Below the pieces are notes generated by a model. The model did not search any database and had not been told where the DNA came from. It saw nothing but the letters and a program-made list of their open reading frames with translations. From NCBI GenBank assembly GCA_036936605.1, contig JAUPFV010000005.1:125978453-126042452 (forward strand): a DNA stretch of 64,000 nt. Direction: 5' to 3'. Positions 12,128 to 23,280 of the stretch are shown here, one piece after another. The position numbers and the translations under genes are program-made. The DNA comes from Limnanthes douglasii subsp. nivea. Its lineage: Eukaryota; Streptophyta; Magnoliopsida; Brassicales; Limnanthaceae. Numbering within the stretch: position 1 is the stretch's first letter; every line of letters starts with the position of its first letter.

Positions 12128-12534
12128 TGATGAGTCTGAATTCTGCCTACTCACCGGACAGGGACAGATCGTACCTAGCCCTCCGGACCGGACAGACCAC
12201 TTCGAACACTTAGCTAATTGGACTGTTCGAACTATGACAAAAGTACTAAAAAACCTAAACACTTCTTGACTAAGCTACTTGCTCTCCTACTTAGAGCTCA
12301 TGGGTCTTTAAACATGACCCGGGTCCACTAAACATGACCCGAAAACCCATAAAGCCCAAATGTAAGGGTATAAATACCCAACCACCTGCATTAACTATGG
12401 GTAATGAAAATTAAATACAACCAGGCTGCTTAATTCTCCTTCTACTTTCTACTCTAAATATAAAACACCCATACACTTCCACAAACCTCCGGACAAATTA
12501 CAAATTTACCTTCAAACGATAATTAACCATACCA
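12128..12534 (+). repeat. Gypsy-1 3' LTR
   Basis: The LTR is 407 bp, the same length as the 5' LTR, with about 11 substitutions counted by eye. It is followed by target duplication GGACT (12535-12539). Confidence 0.95.
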
Positions 12535-13198
12535 GGACTATTGATTTTATCCTTAACTGTATTAGGAGAATGATTTCTCCTTCTATGGTTTTATCTCACA
12601 TCTTCGGAGACCAGAATCAAGGTGTAGATTGGCTTGCTCGCTCGACTCTGAAGTGTAAGATGAAGACTGTGCTCACTATCAATCAGATCCTTGTTCAACT
12701 AAAAGTTATTGTGACCCTTGAGAGTTTAGGATTTGGTTACATAACTACCATTTAGATTTACTTATCTAAAATTGTTTTCTAGCAGGATATCCTCACTATA
12801 AATTTACAGGTTGCAAGAGTCTACCTCGATCTATTCAAGCTTGTCTCTGGAGATGAAGTTGGTTTTTTAGTTCTGGCATTGGAGCTGGCCTTCATTTTGC
12901 TTCTTTTTAAGATTCTGGAAAAGATTTAAGGTGTTGCAATGGAAAGGTTCGCAGGAATGCTGCTAGTTGGATTAAAGGTGATGGCACAAGATGGATATCA
13001 TTCTCTTCTTCTGGAATTCTTCTCAAAGGATTCTAGATTTTGTAATTGGTTAAATCAAGGTTTATCTTCGAATCAATTATCTTGGAGGAGCTCGATTTAT
13101 CTTGGATTGATTCATTGAGTTGGTTGAGTCCTTAAAGAAGCTCTGGGCTTCAAATTGCGTTTGGAGGGAACTATGGATTCTTTGGCGCCTGTTTTAAT
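12535..13198 (+). mobile_element. LINE-1, RNase H end and 3' UTR (after Gypsy-1)
   Basis: The LINE-1 RNase H domain resumes after the second GGACT. The peptide RTIDFILN...SHIFGDQNQGVDWLARS (12536-12650) is the C-terminal part of the domain that stops at 2136. The coding part ends at about 12755. The rest is the LINE 3' UTR, which ends in GGCGCCTGTTTTAAT and is cut by the MITE at 13199. Confidence 0.85.
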
Positions 13199-13924
13199 TA
13201 GGGGTGGCAATGTTGGTCTGGGCCCGCCAAACTGGCCCGATCCGGCTTAATCCGGTCGGGCTTTGTCCAGCCCAAACATTTAACGGGTCGAGTACGGATA
13301 TACGAATTATGACCCGTAGGTGGGTCGTGCCGGGTATGGATTTTTAATTTGTCCAACCCGACCCGGTCCGTAACTATAAACTATATATAAAAAATATTAA
13401 AAAATATTAAAAATTATGCTAAATTTTGTAATAGTATAACTAAAAATATATACTTACTAATTACTAAAAGACAAACATTTATATGTTTTCTAATAATATA
13501 TGAGTTTACTTTTAGAGTTAATAATATATTTATTAATTATATTCTCTTTTCATAAATTAATTCCATAAATTTCTTTGCCTATATATACTTTCGATCCTAA
13601 TTTATAACTTTTTAAGTTCTTTGGATCTTTTTCGTTTTTGATATTGTGTTTCAGATACGTTGATTTAAAAATTTAAGTCTTAAAATTTTGTCTTAAATTA
13701 AAAATAAAATTAAATTTGGCTGGTTTGGATAGGATCAGACCGGTTCGCCCAATCCGAATAGTAAAAATAATGTTTATGGATCGGACCGGGCTGACCCGTA
13801 GACATAAACGGGTCGGGCTCAAATTTGAAAATATTAAACCTGCTGCGGGTCGGGCCGAGTTTGGGTTCGAGTAAAAAACAACGGGCCTAAACGGGTCGGT
13901 CCGAACCCGGCCATTCCATCCCTA
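13199..13924. mobile_element. hAT-type MITE, 726 bp
   Basis: The ends are imperfect inverted repeats: TAGGGGTGGCAATG on the left and, reversed, TAGGGATGGAATGG on the right. An exact 8-bp target duplication GTTTTAAT flanks them (13191-13198 and 13925-13932). An 8-bp duplication with TAGGG-type ends is the hAT signature. About 170-200 bp at each end are GC-rich with many CGGGTC and GGCCCG motifs, while the middle (about 13380-13710) is AT-rich. No transposase ORF is present, so movement would need a partner elsewhere. Confidence 0.92.
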
Positions 13925-14020
13925 GTTTTAATACATGGATTTGTAATTTTACTTTCAAGTCCTTCAAATTTTGTAATCTTTTGATTTGGACCTTATATAT
14001 CAATAAAATTATTTGTTTGC
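13925..14020 (+). mobile_element. LINE-1 3' terminus (after MITE)
   Basis: This continues the LINE 3' UTR beyond the second GTTTTAAT: a short T-rich stretch ending ATATATCAATAAAATTATTTG, typical of plant L1 tails. The exact end is uncertain and no clear target duplication can be checked, because the 5' end is outside the window. Confidence 0.65.
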
Positions 14021-15020
14021 TTAAAGGAAATAATAATTAGGCAAGTAAGTTTAATCAGACCAACGTTGAGAAGAGAAAGATAGGATCAAAATTTAAAAGT
14101 TAATATCCGAAAATTAGATTAAAAAAATTGACGTGCCTTAATTGTATAATATCTTAGTGCCGGGTGAGGTGGAAAAGTATGATTAGTTTTAGAAGATAAG
14201 TTATGAACCAAAAGCATAACGAGAACTAAGCGTGGAGAGCATGAATACCGGTGGTTTCCACTCCAACTCTGCCTTCTGCTGTTAAGCTGCTAAGCGTTAA
14301 GTCTATCTCAACACAAATAGCAACAAGCGCACTACGGCATGGAGTCATATTGTTTATTAAAGTTTTGAAAAAAGATTTCAAGAGAGTTTATTAGTCCTAC
14401 TTTCTATGATTCTACAACTCGATGCTTGTTGAATCATAGAAATGTTGCTTTTGAAATCAACACCGTCACGGGTGGTTTTTAGTTATGTTAAACACTACTA
14501 ATTGCTTCATATTCTTTCTTCTCCGAAAAGTGAAACCAAGTTCTGATAAAATTAAACGCGAGAAAATCAAATTGCCATAATGGTCACAGCTTATCCCTTT
14601 AGTGCTTACCTTAATACCATATACTTCAAAATCACTGCAAATGAAGTAACTACATGAACAATTAAACAAATAATACAAATACTATAGTAGCATCACCAAT
14701 AATCAGAAGAACAAAAGTTCTTCCTGCTAACTCAATACTCAATACTCAATACTCAAGATAATGTACAGACTTAACAGTTGCCAAAACAGATGTGGTCCAA
14801 AAACTTACTAATGCCACACTTTGATCCTAATTTTATGTGGCAACAAAAAAAGAAATGTAATAGATGAAAGGGAAGGTACAAGAGAGGACAACTTGGCTGC
14901 ACAAACAATTATTTCTGCTGATTGCCAGGTGATTGACTTTGAGATCAGCTGCTTCAGCAGCACAGAATTGCTGATCACCAATTTATGCCAAAGAAACCAA
15001 TTTTTTTCAATCTTCCTTTT
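14021..15020. other. Intergenic and SUVR5 3' UTR region
   Basis: I see no gene or element here. The part next to 15020 should be the SUVR5 3' UTR on the minus strand; no polyadenylation site could be placed firmly. A short CAATACT triplicate lies near 14731-14753. Confidence 0.5.
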
Positions 15021-18000
15021 CTAGCACAGGCGGCCTCGACAATCAGAAGATCCACAGTGGCATGGATATCCATCACCAGGAAGCAGTTCATAATGGTAGT
15101 CACATGTCAATTCTTCTCCAGCCGGTATCTGTTTATGAAATAGTAAAGACAAATGAAATAGAGGTAAACTAAAAACCTAAAGGTTATTAAAAGATAAACC
15201 GGAGACAAAACTTACATCTTTATTAGCATAAAGCCCAATACGAGCTTCATGACACTCCATACTCTCTATAAGAACTTGGTAATTTACCAGATTAGGCGAG
15301 CAGCTATCAGCAAAAACAAATGTCAAGGACCATCTGATATTCTTAAGCAAAAGGATAATATAAACAATATAAAACTAGTATTTCTCTTTATGCAAACCTT
15401 CAATGATACACTTTATCTCACCTATGATTGATAAAACGTGAGACATTTCCATACTCGGTTGCATCAATAACATAGCGGACTTGTTTCTCAATCAACATTC
15501 GGCCCATATCGTTATTATGAGCATCGATGTTGTACAAATAGCTGCACTCTCTATTGTACCTGAAAATTCAACCAACCATGTTTAATGTCCACCTCAAAAC
15601 TTTCAGTTATGAGTCTTCTGACAGACAGGAAAGTAATGTTGCTATCAAACTAAACCTGCTTCGCCTCTTAATTGCTTCTTGTTCATCTACAACCTCTCCA
15701 ATATACTCGCATACAAATGAGCCGCGCAGGATAGGTTCACGTGCCCTAACTGCCCAACCCTGTTGATCATTTAGTAGATGTGTCAATCGAATAAAATTTG
15801 TTAAAACCAAACTAAATCTTTTATTAAATGACCTTTAGCTCCGTTTTAAATACTTCTAATTTTGCAGTAACTCCTTTCTGCAAAACCCTGTTATGACAGG
15901 AGATGTCACAACCACACATGTCATTGCATTCGTAAACAAGATAACCCTCCTGCATATAATGTAGATGCCAATCTTAGCACGAAGAAATTAGAGCCGCACA
16001 AATAAACCACACCCTTAGCAAACAACACTTGTTCAGCTGGTCAAATGCTTTGCACATAGAGCACGAAAAAAAACACAGTGAAAAACTTCGTATTAAAACG
16101 TATCACATGCACCATTCTCAGATTATGTCTCATTCTATGAAATGTGATCGGCAGTAGTGAAATTTAGAGAAAAGCTCTGAAATAGATAAAGAACAAGTGG
16201 AGTTTCGCCTTCACCGTTAAAACAGAAGAAATAATTGCGTGCTCTACTCGAGCCAAAAGAAAGTGCAATCCAACTTTGCGTATGCATCATAAATTAGACA
16301 AGTAATCCTTCCAAACAGCTAAAAAAACACAGCATAGAGCCTAAACAGAAACAAAAAGCTCAGCCACAGGAGCAGAATACTGATGCAGCATAAGAAAAGG
16401 ATAGAACTGGAACCACACCAGACAGCTAATTTTCCTTTCACAGTTTAGTTTTAAGTTGGATTCTTAATAATTCAAAAAGTGCTCGAACAAACTGATGTTC
16501 CCACCTATATATAGGTGATAATAGAAGTTTGTAGGGTCTTAAATTATGTTCAAAAGACATTAAATCATCCTAATTCTTAGCATCTAAGTGTATAGAAATC
16601 AAAGAGATTCAAAATAAATATGCGTAACCTTTAATTTTTTTCAAAATAATTATATGTAACCCTTTAATTTTTTTCAAAATAATTACACGTAACCCTTTAA
16701 TTTTTTCGAAATACAATACAGGTTGGCTATCCAGTGCCCCTTTCACATAATGTCTTCAATACCAGCGATAACAGAGTTTAAAGCGAAGAATTCAACTACC
16801 TCCAAGAGGATTCGCCCTTTTGGGTCATAAGGAAACCTCCCACGCATTGGTTTCCTGTATATGTCTCTAGCGTCCACAAAATCATTATCAAAGAGGTAGA
16901 CATGATCACATTTTTCAGGAGAGCATGTTGTTTTGGAGCACGAACATCCAGGTTGCAGAGTCTACAATAAAAGAAGAAATAAAAGAAGAAACAAAACCAA
17001 TAAACATAGGAAGAATTGTCCTTCAGCAGTAAGAGTACGAATGAGATATGCACACCCACGTAGATTGCAAAAACATGTACACTAGCCCATAGTTATATTG
17101 ACTAATAGGGAAGCTAGATGAAGGACTGATTTTGCAAACTTCACCAAACTACTCAAACTACTTTAAATAAATGTACCTGAATATTCAAATCTACCGACTG
17201 ATGTAGCATCGGCTTTGTAATGTAACTGAAGTTCTTCCAAGGCATAGGGAATTTACTGTTTTTCTCATTTGAAGCACCGGGGAGGCTCAGAGATTTAAGG
17301 AGATCCTCATCCACTACAAAAGCCACTGGAACTGATTCCTGGCCGTAGCTTATATCATCACATAACACAGAGGTTCTACCCAAAAGGTTTTCTCTCAAAA
17401 TGTGAGAGTTAATGACATAGTGGCACTCATCTACTTCCCAGTCGGCATTGACATGGATTTGCGAATTTTTAAGTCGCTGAGTCGTATTTTCTGTCCTAGG
17501 CTGCGAGGGACGAAGCAAACTTGGATCCTTGAAAAGTTTACATCCATTTGGACACGCAAATCCCTCATGGTGCCATTGTACTTGAATGTTCTGTTCGCTG
17601 CAAAGTTTTGCCGCCTTGAGATATGTACGTTCTGGTAGTATACCGAATTTTCCCTCTAATGATGCTTTGAGGCTCAGCCTGCAGCAAGTGGTGCGAGCGA
17701 TAGATAAGATATCGAGGTTATTGGGTCGAGGTTTTGTCTTTTGCGCTTTAGAAAACAATACATCTGCAACTGTCGAGCATTGCAATTCTGCAAGACGGCC
17801 TAGAGTTTGAGTCTTGGGAGTACTAGAGGTACTTGCTCCATTTGTGTAAATTGATTTCGTGGCCTGGAAGTGTTTCTTCATATTGACAGCAGTAGCTTTG
17901 TTCCTCATCCTGTACGATGCTGCCCCAAGACCTTTCTTAAACTTGGGACGCGTAAACCTCCCAGACTTTAACCTATAAGAGTGATAATGTATTCCCCTCC

Positions 18001-21000
18001 TTCGTGGACGTGAGCTGACTAATTTTGTTCCCATGTGAGCAGCCTGATGATGGCGGCCAAGGTCAGGAAGCAAATCAAACTTCAAACCGCAGAACCTGCA
18101 AATGAAATTTTGGATATCACCTACATTCTCATAGTCCTTTTCCATGGCAATAGCTGGATTTCCCATTTTAAGTTTCTGCACAGACTCTTTGTCCACAGAT
18201 AAATTATGTCGTGAAGCAGCTATTGACATTCTAAATTCGTCAGGATGAATGGATAGTGCATGCAGCCATAACTGCTCGCTGTCTCCAAAATTGATGCCGC
18301 AAGGGATACACTGGAGAAGCATGCACTGTTCAACAAAAGGAACAGTGTGCCTATCTTTCACATGGGATTCCAGACCTTTTTTGTTAGTAAAAGGATCAAA
18401 GCATATAGCACAAACATACCCACCGAATAACCATTGTTCTTCCTTTGTATGGCTGTCCAGCCAATGAGATATCAGTTCTTGATCATCATTGAACTTAACA
18501 AAGCAAATTTTGCACTTTATGGTGTTGTCATCATCGTAGATACCTGCAACGGCCAAAGGTACCACTTCCTGTTCTTCAATAATAGAATCGGACATGTGTG
18601 CATCTTCATCAGCATTGAAACCCCATAATCTTATAAGTCTTTCTTTCTCTCTGAAGACTAATTTATTCAAGAATTCCCCTACAGTTAAATCTTGGGAAGC
18701 TTCAGTAATGGCCCATTGAAACTGAACTTCTAGTGGAACTGGGTTTCTAAGTGATAAAAGGCTTTTGAACAGCTTATAGAAAAGCTCACATGCTTGGTGT
18801 AACTGTATTTTTTCCTTACGAGACGAGCACTCCTTTAAGAGATCTATAAAGACGTCCTTTGATATTATCCTAGTCTTTCCATTCCTCGCACGCTTCAGCC
18901 AGTTAGGAAGGTGTTGGCTACAGTATAAAGAGTGCTGCATTGGAACTTCATTGCAAGGATCGTACTCGATCTCAGAATTTGAGCCTACACAATGATTGGA
19001 TTCTATGGTGTTAACTATTCTGACGTAACTTTTACTAGATGAACCACCATCTAAAGTTGTGAGTGGCTGCGTTTGGAGAGGACTGTTAACTTCTCTGACA
19101 AGAACCATTTCTCTGCAGTAGCTATTTTCTGAACCAGAAACTATCTCCTCATGCTTTCTTTTGACTGTCTTCTCTAAGGAATTTGGTATATTTTCTCCAG
19201 TGCCCCGGGGACGGTGTTTCTTGCAATATGTTAAACCAGGTAGAGACCTATGCTTACAGTTTGTACCAAGGACAGTTATACCTCCACACATGGGTGAATC
19301 CACAGAGGGAGTGCCTTCTGTTTTTCTGGAGCTGCCTATAAAACGAGACGCCAAATGCACACAACAGTAAACATCACCTTCGTTTGCCCACCTCACACAT
19401 TGTCTTCCTTTAGCTTCAATGAAGGCTGTGCATTGTTTATTCTTACTACCAGAATCAAATGATCTCCTACCAAACACTTCACTTGTGGTAGTCAATGCCA
19501 GATCTTTATTGATCCCTACACTGACTGGAGTCAATTCCAGATGTTTGGTATTTGGCTGTGGATTTGTTGCTTCAACTACAATGTGATCCCATCTATGCGT
19601 CCCACTTTCTGGTGTATCAACTCTCATATCTCCCTCCTGAGAATTTTTGCCTTTGTGGAGCTCTGTTGTTAGCTCGATGGTACTACCTGTAGTTTCTCTA
19701 GTACTAAAAAAATCAGAGTCAATTGGTATGCTTAAGGCTTGATTTGAACTGTTGGTATCACCCTGAAATGCATGTGGCTCTGCACGGCGGACTTCAAGTT
19801 TAGCCCTTTTACTGCCAACTTGGAGACCCGAGTTCGAGAATCCATCACCTATTTGCGGCTCCATTTGCACACCACTAGTTACGGGGTTGGAGGTAGAGAA
19901 CAATTTCATAACTTCAATTTTCCAAGTTTTCCACTCAGATCCCAGCCTTGGTTGATTCGGTTCATCCCAAAGAGACTTTACTGCATCCCATAGAATGGAT
20001 TCGTACAATTCCTAGATCATAGAGGGGAAAAAGATCTTAGGCAAAGATTTGAGGTTTTTCAAGAACTACGTATACGATGAGTTGATAACACCAGTTTCAA
20101 GACTAAATCCGTTCCGATAGAACTGCATCTCTATACAAGTTAACTAATTTAGGTAGAGTGTTACAGAAAAAAGTTGTGAAATTACAGTTCAACTTCATAC
20201 CAATTGTATAGAATTTTATTTTAGCGCCCACGGGAATCAAATTGTAATAGTAATGAAAGTGAAAATATAACTATAGGTTCTAATATAGTCCCCAAACAGA
20301 AGCATAATCTAATACCTGTTTTTTTGCGAATCAAAGTATTGTCACCAAACTATTATTCTAGGGCAGAAAGACAACTCAAGACCCAAGCCTTTAGCAACCA
20401 CTCTATAGAAAAGTCATGTCTAAGTACAGACCTACAAAAATGTTATTAGAGAGTATAGACACCTTGCAATGGTGCTACCACCTACCTCTTTTTAGATAAT
20501 GAGTAAAATATTTTACCTCTCAAAACATACACAAGATTTTTACACGGGTAAATGAGGAAGTTAAGCAATAAATTTCACAGAAAAGATCAAGAACTAATTT
20601 GTATCTAATCATTTTTCAGTATTGACATGCTAATAGTCAGTAGTAATACCTCTTTCAACAACTCAATAGTTTCAGCATTGAAGGCATTGTGACATTTTTG
20701 TACCCACGAGGAAAATGAATGTTCTAGCCAGTCATGATTTATGTATTGCGGCAATATCATCTGCCCAAGACACAAAATTCTCGTAAGTCTACAACCTAAA
20801 GAAAATAATTATAAGAAAAGCAGCCTATTTCATGAAAATCAAGAGCAGAAGAAGAGGCCTAGGTGTAATCCAAAATTTTGATGCCCGCAAGTTCTCAACG
20901 CTCAAATAAGCAAAAGTCATATATCTCCCACTTCAAGTATTACTTTACTTTTAATGGCAAACACCCAATAGGCAGTGGGATTTATCTAGTGTAGTCAGAG

Positions 21001-22127
21001 CTGAGTATTTTACATATCCTTGTTATAGTTTTGATATTGTGCGTTGTAAGTTGCATTAACTCCTGAATATATTATATTAACACAAGTAGATATATATAAA
21101 TATTAGAATCATGAAGAGATCAATAGTATCAAAAACAAAAGAATGTATGCACCAAAGAGAGCAAATTGAATAACAAGTAAATATGGAGTAATCAACCTTT
21201 TGAAGTGTCAAAAGCTTTCTGCCTAGATCAAGATAATCAGAACAGCGGGAAGCCTCCAAAGCAAATTCCTTCCACATTGATACATGACGGGCAGTCTCTA
21301 CAAACGCCTACACAAAATAAAAGAATCTGCAGTCACAATAAGGATAACTCAAGAGTAAAGCAAAGGCTTTAATCGGTTAAGAACATGTACCAGTGCATGA
21401 AACTGATCAACAATATTGAGCAGTCCAACAGCTAGCTTTTGCATTATGTGACGCCGTGCCACTGTCAAATCTTTAACCATTTGAAGCCCAACTTTGTGGG
21501 TCCTATATGCAATAGGTTCTGGGAATTCGTTAATTGATCGAACAAGCAGCATATCTGCCCATGAATAATTCCGTTTCTGGGGAAAAAAGACGACAAAGAA
21601 CTTTTTTGTGTCATGAGTAGGTTTATCCCTTAAAGTTGATAAGGGCCAGTCAGTCCTTGCACATTTAATTCCGGCCTGCCACAAACCTCTCCACTGCGAC
21701 AGAGAAACACAAAGCAAAAACATAAGAATAAGATTAGATAGAAGACAAAGTGATAATCTGTTGGATAAAGAAAACAGAAACTGTTGTTGGCGTGAATTAC
21801 CTTGACCCATAACGCTATAGATTGATCTTGATCGATCCAGTTAGGATGAGTAAAGGGGAATAGTCCGTCGATGTCGTTTGTAGGAGGTTCAATTTGTAAA
21901 GTATCCATAGTTAAGTTGGAGTTGAAGCAAGACAGTGTCTGGTTTTGAAGAGGAAGTCCTTCTGAAGTTAATAACAAGGTGTCCATTGTGGCATCTGAAG
22001 TTTGAATTTGTTTTGCATTTTGAGTGCAGTTAGAATTGGTATCGTAAATAAAGGATGATCCTGAAGTTTGTTGATTGTTATCGGATTCAGCAACACATTG
22101 AGCACCAGAGCAAGGAAGCACCTCCAT
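15021..22127 (-). CDS. SUVR5: SUVR5-type histone H3K9 methyltransferase (C2H2 fingers + SET), 11 exons
   Basis: The exons (minus strand) are 22127-21801, 21693-21391, 21307-21197, 20760-20650, 20011-17177, 16961-16800, 15949-15833, 15759-15656, 15559-15422, 15303-15216 and 15128-15021. All introns are GT-AG. The total is 4404 bp, 1467 residues, with one open frame and stop TAG. Exon 5 holds three Cys/His repeats (about residues 478-654) and four C2H2 fingers (about 784-805, 818-839, 852-873, 922-943). Exons 6-7 give the Cys-rich pre-SET (CSCSKTTCSPEKCDH). Exons 8-11 give the SET domain with GWAVRA, NHSCSPN, ELTCDYHY and the post-SET CHCGSSDCRGRLC. Arabidopsis SUVR5 is a nuclear protein that directs H3K9me2 through its fingers, independently of DNA methylation. 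Catalytic motifs look complete. The start was chosen at MEVLPCSG; an in-frame ATG lies upstream at 22265, so the N-terminus is less certain. Confidence 0.93.
15950..16799 (-). other. SUVR5 intron 6 (largest internal intron after exon 4 intron)
   Basis: This 850-bp intron lies between the pre-SET exons. It carries the AT-rich tandem repeat at 16621-16715. I see no ORF or transposon in it. Confidence 0.8.
16621..16715. repeat. Tandem repeat, about 34-bp unit, about 2.8 copies
   Basis: Consecutive units share GTAACC(C)TTTAATTTTTT and AAAATAATTA. They lie inside a SUVR5 intron. The third copy is shortened and has a CGAAATAC ending. Confidence 0.8.
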
Positions 22128-22747
22128 AATGTGAAGGGTGGATGGATGGATGTCGGGTTGGTTCACTGTTGTAGTATGGGCATGGAAGAGTGAGATAGAA
22201 TGGTAAAGATCGTAGAGAAGAAGAGATATGACTAAGTTTATTTGTTTTCTAAATAAAGAGAGCAACTTATAGTAGCTTCATGCATCATATTCTTGCATGA
22301 AAAAAAAATGTGGCTTGATGTGCCAAAGTTGTTGTCTCAGTAAAATAGTTGAGGTCTGATGCATACGAAATCCGTAAGACTTAAGACTTAAGACTCAAGG
22401 CTGTTCACTGTTCGTATTTTATGGTGTATGTATTGGTGTCACCTAGTCAGTAGTCATACTACATAAGTCTAAGACTCTTGATTTAAAATTTGAAAGTAGT
22501 AAAAGAAGTCCCTAGGCCTATATTATTTAATATGAGTTCATACGGATAAGATGTGCAAGTTAATGTATAGTATAAACTGATATACATAAGAACATAACCA
22601 TTTTCTATACAGTTATGGGTCATAGCACTAGCAGAAGCAAAACACAGAAGAGAAGAAAACCAAATTGTAGGGTTTAAAGCTGAAAACAGACACCAGTCGC
22701 AATCGGTAAACAATCTTAATCAGAAAACCAATATAGGAACGGAACAA

Positions 22748-22809
22748 TATCATATATCAGATATCAGATATCAGATATCATATATCAATACAATACAATA
22801 CAATACAAT
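22748..22809. repeat. Compound microsatellite (ATATCAG)n then (CAATA)n
   Basis: About four ATATCAG-like units run directly into four to five CAATA units. They lie about 620-680 bp upstream of the SUVR5 start codon. Confidence 0.85.
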
Positions 22810-23071
22810 TGATTAAAAAGGGGTTGGTCCATAAATCGTGAGAAAGAAAAGAAGCATAGCATACCCTCAAAATCAGTTAAACCCAGAATTCGATTTCAAA
22901 CATGAAAAGGGGAGGGGGTTCAATTTCAATTTTTAAATCCAGTCATGGATGTGACTGGTCCTATCAATAGAGTACTAGTCGTATAACTTGTTTAGGGCAT
23001 ACCGGCAAGAACAGCTAGGTCACGATAATAAACCAAATTAAAAAGAAAAGATAAGAAAAGAAAACGTGACA

Positions 23072-23113
23072 TACCATATCAATACCAATACCAATACCAA
23101 GACCAAGACCAAT
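23072..23113. repeat. (ACCAAT/ACCAAG)n microsatellite
   Basis: A run of six-base ACCAAT units changes to ACCAAG units. It lies in the SUVR5 upstream region. Confidence 0.8.
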
Positions 23114-23280
23114 GACAATTTGGTTACCATAACATGTGTTGTGGTTATAGTTATCGTTAGAGAGAAAGAAATTGAAAGAGAGTGCTTGATAAGGGTAATG
23201 TACCTTTTTAGAGAGAGAGATAGAGAGAGTTGTGATATTGCACGAAGATGACTTCAAGCCTTCGTTTATTTCTTTTCGCT

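Larger units (their letters stand above)
2142..12534 (+). mobile_element. Gypsy-1: complete Ty3/gypsy retrotransposon, Tat lineage
   Basis: The 10,393-bp element is bounded by two 407-bp LTRs that start TGATGAGTC and end CATACCA. The 5-bp target duplication GGACT is perfect (2137-2141 and 12535-12539). It has a PBS beginning TTGGCGACCAC right after the 5' LTR and a purine tract AAAAAAGGGG 6 bp before the 3' LTR. One gag-pol frame runs 2621-8250 and an antisense gene occupies 8741-11690. The two RNase H domains and the antisense gene point to the Tat branch (Ogre/Grande/Retand relatives). The LTRs differ at about 11 positions by eye and have no indels, so insertion is fairly recent, though both genes are already broken. 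It sits in the RNase H domain of LINE-1. Confidence 0.96.
22128..23280 (-). promoter_or_regulatory. SUVR5 5' leader and upstream region
   Basis: No other gene is present. It contains simple repeats at 22748-22809 and 23072-23113 and a GA tract at 23211-23229. A transcription start or 5' UTR intron cannot be fixed from sequence alone. Pyrimidine-rich stretches on the minus strand (TCTCTCTC) are common in plant 5' UTRs. Confidence 0.45.

Noticed and set aside
21630..22265. An upstream in-frame ATG extending SUVR5 by 46 residues with a hydrophobic stretch.
   Set aside because: The extension is hydrophobic and low-complexity, unlike a nuclear protein start. MEVLPCSG at 22127 fits the family start as I recall it; the alternative is not excluded.
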